A stretch of 11,898 bases of DNA, from NCBI GenBank assembly GCA_030832135.1, contig JAURJS010000043.1, positions 1 to 11,898 on the forward strand, read 5' to 3'. Made by a program: the position numbers and the translations under genes. Source of the DNA: Candidatus Planktophila sp. (GTDB lineage: Bacteria; Actinomycetota; Actinomycetes; Nanopelagicales; Nanopelagicaceae). Position 1 is the first letter of the stretch. Each line of letters begins with the position of its first letter. The notes beneath the pieces are model-generated. The model was not told the DNA's origin and did no database searches. It was given only the letters and a program-made list of their open reading frames with translations. Shown here in pieces: positions 8,201 through 11,898 of the stretch.

Positions 8201-8580
8201 AGGAGTAGGACGCGTCCAACGCCACGGAATTGACCAGCTCCGATCGTAGGGTTGACGCTAACCTCATCTGGGCTCGGCATGAAGCGCAAGAAATCGTCTT
8301 TGTCAGCGGCATCGACATATTGCATCGCGCGCATATAAGAATCTGAGTAAGCCTGACCTGCCTTGGAGAGACCCTGGTAGTCGGTCGGCGGCAAGAGTGG
8401 TGCTGGGAAGTTCGGACCGTCCTGAATAACTGGGCTATCGATATGGAGGAACTGCCATGCGGCAGGAAGTTCTCCCTCCCAGCCAGCTTGTGAGAGCTTT
8501 AATTCAAGATTATTGCGCAAGGCTCGTAGAGTCTTGCCGCCTGAACCACCGACGCCAATGAGAAGGAACTTAGATAGCAT
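5215..8580 (-). CDS. Large tubulin/FtsZ-superfamily protein (Tubulin_2-like)
   Basis: This 1121-aa cytoplasmic protein starts with FLLIGVGGSGGKTL (5-18), matching the glycine-rich T1 loop region of FtsZ and tubulins. After a beta strand (171-176) comes LAGGSGAGQ (178-186), the equivalent of the GGGTGSG/GGGTGTG nucleotide signature, followed by a helix. GAGQFRGVGRVLLLG (114-128) is also typical of the large bacterial Tubulin_2 proteins as I recall them. Residue N228 in VGNALFAMSE may contact the base. I cannot find a clear NxDxxD T7 loop, so GTP hydrolysis is unproven. The fold region ends near residue 360-380; the remaining 700 or more residues are largely helical, with no motif I recognise, and end in acidic GEDDD. 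FtsZ itself is under 500 aa, so this is not the cell-division FtsZ. A GAAAGG site sits 7 nt upstream of the ATG. It follows the vWA gene by 25 bp. A GTP-dependent polymer at the membrane is the likely role, by inference. Confidence 0.9.
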   Translation of the reverse strand: MLSKFLLIGVGGSGGKTLRALRNNLELKLSQAGWEGELPAAWQFLHIDSPVIQDGPNFPAPLLPPTDYQGLSKAGQAYSDSYMRAMQYVDAADKDDFLRFMPSPDEVSVNPTIGAGQFRGVGRVLLLGSNDIVRNALSNKIDKLMGATATSDLISVAKMLKVNEQIQPAPTIIIITSLAGGSGAGQFFEVAELVKSVRPNENWVHEIYNMLYAPDVFTEVDQELLVGNALFAMSEVMNGTWSKSMTGGSKRYSAKMGAKIPEANKDYRPGAKYNFMVGKGFFETQQDVYKAVASSLATWMTDQFVNARIIEFTQGNYASSTLENNLPDRSGLKEANKDATPFPALGFGRVGLGKDKFVQYSAERLARSAIDKMLFAHTKEDPKFATKTEEDWITFFADKSLFEFLDELKLNEETEEHNDIIDSIRPDRTAFFAEFKNQVMLSASESVNQKTNAQSLLEWDAALQDAFNKLISSYLGREAFSLSENMRPWVMNKKQEILATTSRYVAMQGIKVTAEILRRVSDKLVSVASELRAEAEVSLKYSRDLATYIRGELGQVPERNQGAIEATHQAVEASLEHVVDSFSFRAEANLKQEVATLIIDMAHNFMDPLRSDLIGIYQGLLESKEEYEKWSEEDSHAVPNSFRPSKNEKLLIDTDDYPKEFAKLINNSVTESRRANAMQVVINEVIMGAYEIKDLDRRNWWEFISTTRDWVPTTKEAREDSLQVPQSAKFDVSINPLDYLEYAQKWMKRMGTPFAMYRNETLASYLSKGEDRSEIKRRQDKFVAKLEEAINDGAPLVNYNQRLLNEVHNNRPSINTVVSTFPIAKTDDIYPAVEAVLKKTNMLASVGDSSFDAQSPVQHIDFFSIHQGVEPMVLDSIMKPISDYWDKYNGAASTREALLLHRHPRHVWETIPAAEKPKIDILKGFFVAKALKQFKTDRQLPLDVQAALGPKLSVWDSSNNSWLDFPHPLFSKEIIRPNDFPGALLYSIAIAILESNGQASLAPLAPYHRLQKLADIDTPDSPTLIWITSGDLGLSPKPDEKRAGSASGTPDERKRAMVSYIDENISKYKSRFEKQSLPADREGSLSKDLTWDIREQFIAALTSLKKDIQSLDIIEIGEDDD

Positions 8581-8587
8581 TTTTTAG

Positions 8588-8593
8588 CCTTTC
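8588..8593 (-). promoter_or_regulatory. Ribosome binding site of the tubulin-like gene
   Basis: GAAAGG on the minus strand lies 7 nt before the ATG at 8580, in the 25-bp gap after the vWA gene. The next codons give the FLLIGVGGSGG loop right at the N-terminus, as expected for the family, so this start is secure. Confidence 0.65.
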
Positions 8594-8605
8594 GATTGTC
8601 TTGAA

Positions 8606-11401
8606 TTAAATTCGTTTTGGTTTATCGCCAGTGCCTGGACGAATGGAAGGAGTTGGTGTGCTTGTTGGTGATGGCGCAGATGTCGGTGATGAAGTACCTG
8701 GACGAATCGGGGTCGAGGTAGTCGACGATGTTGATGAAGTTCCAGAAGGACGAGTACCAGGACGTACCCGTGCGACACCTGAAGTTGGAGTAGTTCCTCC
8801 GCCTTCACCTGGGCGTGGTCCACGCTTTGGTGGCTTTACTCCTCCACCGCCGCCGCCCTTAGGGTCATCTCCCTTTCCATCGGTTTTTCCTGAACCGGGG
8901 CGATTGAATTTACCGCCCTCTGACTTCTTCACCAGTGATTCAGCCTTGACTACCTCGGCAAGACGAGTGATAGCTGGCCAGATACCTGGCGTATGTGTCA
9001 CTGATTGGAAGACCTTTTGATACTGATCCGTCTCACGTGAGTTTGCTCGCTTGAAGATAACGAGTTTTCCAGAGACAGCTGTGTTCCTATCAAACTTTGC
9101 CAATTCAGAATCTGGAATCTGTAGTACCCAAATCTTCGCAAGGTCATCTGAGGTAGGTGCAATCTTTCCGGATTCAAAGTGCTTCTTCATCCGAGGCACA
9201 GCATGAGCCAGAGTGATGACTCGATTTCCATCTTGGGCCGCAACTTCATACCAAGGGCCAGGGAATACGAGCTTTGAAACCTTTGCCTTGAAGTTAAAGC
9301 CATGGTCGGTAAATGTGCGCACATCGCCCATTTGCTGCATTCCCTTAAAGTCAAGATCCTCGGAAATCAACTTACTTCCATCAGGTGCCGTAAATCCGCC
9401 ATCTGGATTCACCTTCACGTTATAGACGTTGCGCTTGAGCTGGCTACCGACATTGAGTTTGGTAACAAACCAATTGAGTAGGTAGATCAAAACAAGTGGA
9501 AGTAGGGTGCCGAGTATCAACAGAATTGTGCGGACAAGACCCTTTGGACCCACGGTTCCCGTGTGGAGCCAAGTTTCAGCATTCAAAGTGAAATTCTTCC
9601 CGGGCTCAGCATCAGAGAAATATGAGATAGGAATTCCTAGAATGACATCTGACTCAGCCGTCACTGAATTATCAACATTCAACTTTAGGCTTGCGACTTC
9701 ACCCTGGCGAATTGGTAGGCAACCGTCTGCATCAACACCGGAGACCGATACCTCATATGAATCAGCACGGGAATATTTATCCTCAATAACGACAGGCTTT
9801 GCGTCGTCATCAATACAGATTTTTCCGTCAGTGTTCTTAGGTCCTAAGAATTCAACTGTTCCAGTTGCTGGACCTAGTTTCTTGTTGAGATCGCTAAGGA
9901 CAATAGGTTCGTTCTTAAGAGTTGGATAATTGCTAAGAAGTCTCACATCAATCTTCTGGGAGATAGAGACAGGTGCGAGTTCAATACCGCTCTTAGTCTT
10001 TAGATAAAGCGTGATACGGACTTCGGCTTCCGCACTGCCAGTTCCAGGTGTGAATTTCTGCAACATAAAGCTTGCAGGATTGCTTTGGTCGGCCTCTTTC
10101 TTTGCGCCGCTCTTGCCACCTGAGATCAACTCAACAGTGATTGGGTGGTTTGAGTCGTACTTCGTTAAGTCAGCTGGGAGACCTGTGGACTGCGAAACAA
10201 CTTTTCCAGAGAGAATTCCTGCCTTGCCTGAAATGAATTGCGTACCTGGATCAATGCGGATGTCGAGTCCGCTGCAATAGAAGAGAACTGAGTCTCCCCC
10301 ATTTCCGTTGAACTTCCACTTGCCTCTACCAGAGCTATTTGTGCCAACCTTGATTTGAGCCGCACCGGCAGTCTCAAAGACACGGATGCCCTTGCTTGAT
10401 GCGTAGAGTGACTTACCCTTTGGGTCTTCGAGGCGCCAATCACGAGCGGTTGTGACTATCTGGAATTCGCTTATGCCATTTTCAATTTCAAACTCATCTT
10501 CTCCACGACCAAACTTTTCGACATTTGCACAACCCTCAATACGTGGAGGCAGCTTCAAGAACTCAAAAGCAAGTTCTTTTGGATCGCTTGCCACAAACAA
10601 TGCGCCTTGGCGATAATTCTTTGGGACTGGATATGTACCGCACGTTAGATCTTTGCCATCTGATTGAGTTCCATTACCAGTGACCATCGGCCCCATCAAG
10701 GACATCAAGAAAGCCTGACCCTCTTGTTCTTCTTGGGTAAGTCGAGCAAGCGCATCTTCGTTCTTAAGCAGAATTCCAAGAACAGTCACGCCATTCTTTC
10801 GCAGGACATCAAAGCGATTGGAGCAAAGACTAACGATGGCATCTGCGGTCTTTTCAGTTGTTGTGAGCTGAATTCCACCATCGGTAAGCCAGATAAGCGT
10901 GCTACATCCATTTGTTCGTGAATGCTGTGCGTTGAGCTCATCAATGGCGCCATTGATTCCTTGCAGCCAATCTGTGAGCTGTCCGTTCTTACGATCGCGG
11001 ACTTCTGCATTGAGGCGAGCCGCCTCTGGGACAATTCCGCCCTTATTCACAGTACGCCAAGGCTGCCAGACGCTATAAGTATGCGCAAAGAAGGCGACTG
11101 AGTAATTGACGGTCACATCATTTTTAAATGAAGCCAACTGCTGCAAGCTTGAGCTCAAAATATCTGCGCGATCATCTTTTGGATCAGTTGCCTTAAGGCT
11201 TCCTGATTCATCAATGAGATAGAAAACATCGAGCGTCTTATTCTTACCTTGAGATTGCAGGCAGCGTCCTAAATCTTCAAAGGCGCCATTGAAAGCACCA
11301 TTGTGATTATCAGCCGTTGCTGCTGGAAGCAAAGCCGGAATCGCTCCAAGAGTTCCCACGCTTAGGAAAGCTATGACAAAAAGTGCGAATAATTTCTTCA
11401 T
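8606..11401 (-). CDS. Secreted, membrane-anchored vWA-domain protein
   Basis: This 931-aa protein has a signal peptide (1-30; cut likely after A30 in AATA-DN). A von Willebrand factor A domain spans about 56-285, with metal site D64-x-S66-x-S68 (IDESGS), a candidate MIDAS threonine near T143, and TDG (173-175). Beta-rich regions with scattered cysteines follow (about 300-615). One transmembrane helix (about 622-645) is followed by positively charged residues, so the vWA part is outside and the C-terminus inside. The inner part has a folded region (650-820) and a disordered tail (826-931) with a glycine run and five RPG(S/E/T) motifs (R834, R862, R880, R900, R921), ending basic. vWA domains bind proteins through a divalent metal. 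The start is 2 bp after the preceding stop with only a weak ribosome site, so coupling is likely. It precedes the tubulin-like gene by 25 bp. It may link an outside partner to the inner polymer, which is inference. Confidence 0.93.
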   Translation of the reverse strand: MKKLFALFVIAFLSVGTLGAIPALLPAATADNHNGAFNGAFEDLGRCLQSQGKNKTLDVFYLIDESGSLKATDPKDDRADILSSSLQQLASFKNDVTVNYSVAFFAHTYSVWQPWRTVNKGGIVPEAARLNAEVRDRKNGQLTDWLQGINGAIDELNAQHSRTNGCSTLIWLTDGGIQLTTTEKTADAIVSLCSNRFDVLRKNGVTVLGILLKNEDALARLTQEEQEGQAFLMSLMGPMVTGNGTQSDGKDLTCGTYPVPKNYRQGALFVASDPKELAFEFLKLPPRIEGCANVEKFGRGEDEFEIENGISEFQIVTTARDWRLEDPKGKSLYASSKGIRVFETAGAAQIKVGTNSSGRGKWKFNGNGGDSVLFYCSGLDIRIDPGTQFISGKAGILSGKVVSQSTGLPADLTKYDSNHPITVELISGGKSGAKKEADQSNPASFMLQKFTPGTGSAEAEVRITLYLKTKSGIELAPVSISQKIDVRLLSNYPTLKNEPIVLSDLNKKLGPATGTVEFLGPKNTDGKICIDDDAKPVVIEDKYSRADSYEVSVSGVDADGCLPIRQGEVASLKLNVDNSVTAESDVILGIPISYFSDAEPGKNFTLNAETWLHTGTVGPKGLVRTILLILGTLLPLVLIYLLNWFVTKLNVGSQLKRNVYNVKVNPDGGFTAPDGSKLISEDLDFKGMQQMGDVRTFTDHGFNFKAKVSKLVFPGPWYEVAAQDGNRVITLAHAVPRMKKHFESGKIAPTSDDLAKIWVLQIPDSELAKFDRNTAVSGKLVIFKRANSRETDQYQKVFQSVTHTPGIWPAITRLAEVVKAESLVKKSEGGKFNRPGSGKTDGKGDDPKGGGGGGVKPPKRGPRPGEGGGTTPTSGVARVRPGTRPSGTSSTSSTTSTPIRPGTSSPTSAPSPTSTPTPSIRPGTGDKPKRI
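8631..8769. repeat. Short DNA repeats encoding RPGT motifs
   Basis: GTGCCTGGACGAAT (8631-8644) and GTACCTGGACGAAT (8694-8707) differ at one base, and GTACCAGGACGTAC (8754-8767) is a looser copy. They encode the RPGT motifs of the vWA tail on the minus strand, at about 60-bp spacing. This suggests growth by duplication of a short unit inside a low-complexity tail. Confidence 0.55.
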
Positions 11402-11403
11402 CT

Positions 11404-11736
11404 CTATGACGCAATCTTTTCGGCTATATCCGTCGCCATTGCATAGATATGAGGGAAGGCAACGAGAAAAGAAACGCCGGTTAGAACGCGCAAGATGCGT
11501 GAGTACGTTGCATTCTGCTCAAACCACTGATCGTTTCCCTTACCTCTGCGCTGAGCAATCGTGTCCCATCCCATGCTCAGGGCTACACATAGCGGAGTTA
11601 AGACATATCCGATGAGATGAAGCGTGAATGCATGAGCAACAGATCGCGTGAGAAGGTAAATCACAATACTTAAGATGAGAGCAAGGAGTGCTACGAGTAC
11701 TGGCAAGAAGGACGCCTTCGACGATTTCTTTGCCAT
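11404..11736 (-). CDS. Small three-helix membrane protein, first gene of operon
   Basis: This 110-aa protein has a basic N-terminus (MAKKSSK) and three hydrophobic helices at about 10-29, 36-56 and 80-100. A charged loop (60-78, AQRRGKGNDQ) separates the last two. I do not recognise the family. The start at 11736 is chosen because GTGAGGAG lies 9 nt upstream. An in-frame ATG at 11820 would add 28 residues with no ribosome site and an untypical sequence, so it is rejected. The stop is 2 bp before the vWA start, so the two are co-translated or coupled. It may be a membrane partner of the vWA protein or part of a membrane platform for the operon products. Small size and lack of motifs keep the function open. 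Confidence 0.8.
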   Translation of the reverse strand: MAKKSSKASFLPVLVALLALILSIVIYLLTRSVAHAFTLHLIGYVLTPLCVALSMGWDTIAQRRGKGNDQWFEQNATYSRILRVLTGVSFLVAFPHIYAMATDIAEKIAS

Positions 11737-11745
11737 GTCGAAATG

Positions 11746-11753
11746 CTCCTCAC
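11746..11753 (-). promoter_or_regulatory. Ribosome binding site deciding the first start of the operon
   Basis: GTGAGGAG on the minus strand lies 9 nt before the ATG at 11736. It decides between this start and the longer alternative at 11820. Confidence 0.65.
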
Positions 11754-11758
11754 TTTCC

Positions 11759-11789
11759 ACTCTTAGAGTTCGCTGGGGAAAGACCCAGC
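11759..11789 (-). promoter_or_regulatory. Small hairpins in the operon leader
   Basis: On the minus strand GCTGGG (11789-11784) and CCCAGC (11777-11772) form a GC-rich 6-bp stem with a 6-nt loop. It is followed by ACTCT-A-AGAGT (11769-11759), an 11-bp palindrome just upstream of the ribosome site. They may affect leader stability or initiation. No T-run follows, so attenuation is not supported. Confidence 0.3.
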
Positions 11790-11841
11790 AGAGTCGTAGT
11801 GTTCTAGAGATGAAACCCATTGACTAGACATTTTGGACAAG

Positions 11842-11887
11842 TACGACTGGTCGTATGGCAAATGACCAGTCAGAACATTTCTGGTCA
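11842..11887. promoter_or_regulatory. Triple half-site array upstream of the operon
   Basis: Three half-sites of one motif alternate in orientation: ACTGGTC (11846-11852), GACCAGT (11864-11870) and CTGGTC (11881-11886). Both gaps are 11 bp. The first site also sits in a 14-bp near-perfect dyad, TACGAC-TG-GTCGTA (11842-11855). This spacing suggests a multi-site operator for a dimeric regulator; the TGGTC/GACCA core recalls GntR/FadR-type or TetR-type sites, a loose likeness only. I found no convincing -10/-35 pair for the operon here. A divergent gene may begin beyond 11898. Confidence 0.5.
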
Positions 11888-11898
11888 GATAGCGCTAG

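Noticed and set aside
5215..8580. Cell-division FtsZ, plasmid TubZ or phage PhuZ
   Set aside because: The protein is more than twice their length, with a different C-terminal part and no plasmid or phage genes nearby.
8631..9020. 129-aa plus-strand frame rich in Pro, Gly and Val
   Set aside because: It is a shadow of the low-complexity vWA tail on the other strand, with no ribosome site or independent signal.
680..11401. MoxR-vWA chaperone pair
   Set aside because: The ATPase has CbbX-type motifs and the vWA protein is secreted and membrane-anchored, unlike the cytoplasmic vWA partners of MoxR.
11404..11820. Longer 138-aa version of the first operon gene starting at 11820
   Set aside because: No ribosome site precedes that ATG, while the ATG at 11736 has GTGAGGAG 9 nt upstream and begins a typical basic membrane-protein N-terminus.
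1..11898. tRNA, rRNA, CRISPR arrays, insertion sequences, integrases
   Set aside because: I saw no tRNA-like or rRNA sequence, no regular direct-repeat array, and no transposase or integrase gene.

Overview
The window suggests a Gram-positive, actinobacterium-like chromosome, possibly from a small-genome freshwater lineage. Base composition is roughly balanced, genes are tightly packed with overlaps, one mRNA looks nearly leaderless, a secreted protein resembles the actinobacterial 'septum formation' family, and no outer-membrane component is visible. The taxonomic call is inference.

Layout, left to right. (1) A hairpin-rich tail (1-71) follows a small secreted protein with four cysteines (72-530, minus). 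(2) A divergent promoter region (531-679) carries two copies of one 11-bp motif, each placed identically on the -35 element of its own promoter. (3) A CbbX/SpoVK/EccA-type AAA+ ATPase (680-1942, plus) meets the main operon tail to tail with a 4-bp overlap. (4) A five-gene operon on the minus strand runs from about 11736 down to 1939. In transcription order it encodes a 110-aa three-helix membrane protein, a 931-aa secreted and membrane-anchored vWA protein, a 1121-aa tubulin/FtsZ-superfamily protein, a 522-aa protein of unknown family, and a 570-aa coiled-coil protein with a two-helix membrane anchor. Junctions are 2 bp, 25 bp, 2 bp and an 8-bp overlap, so the genes are almost certainly co-expressed. 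(5) Upstream of the operon (11821-11898) lie three ACTGGTC/GACCAGT half-sites in alternating orientation with 11-bp gaps.

How the parts may work together. The tubulin-like protein has the FtsZ-type glycine-rich N-terminus and a GGSGAG nucleotide loop, so it may form GTP-controlled filaments in the cytoplasm. The vWA protein puts a metal-dependent adhesion domain outside the cell, crosses the membrane once, and ends in a disordered basic tail with repeated RPG(T/S/E) motifs inside. The 570-aa protein offers a second membrane anchor with coiled coils. The 522-aa protein may be an adaptor, and the AAA+ ATPase a remodeller. Together this looks like a multicomponent membrane-remodelling or cytoskeletal apparatus linking a surface adhesion domain to a tubulin-like polymer. 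It recalls the FtsZl/vWA systems described by Makarova and Koonin (2010), but without the GTPase and OmpA partners and with an AAA+ ATPase and unrecognised proteins instead. The working model is inference; the gene order, motifs and topology signals are visible in the sequence.
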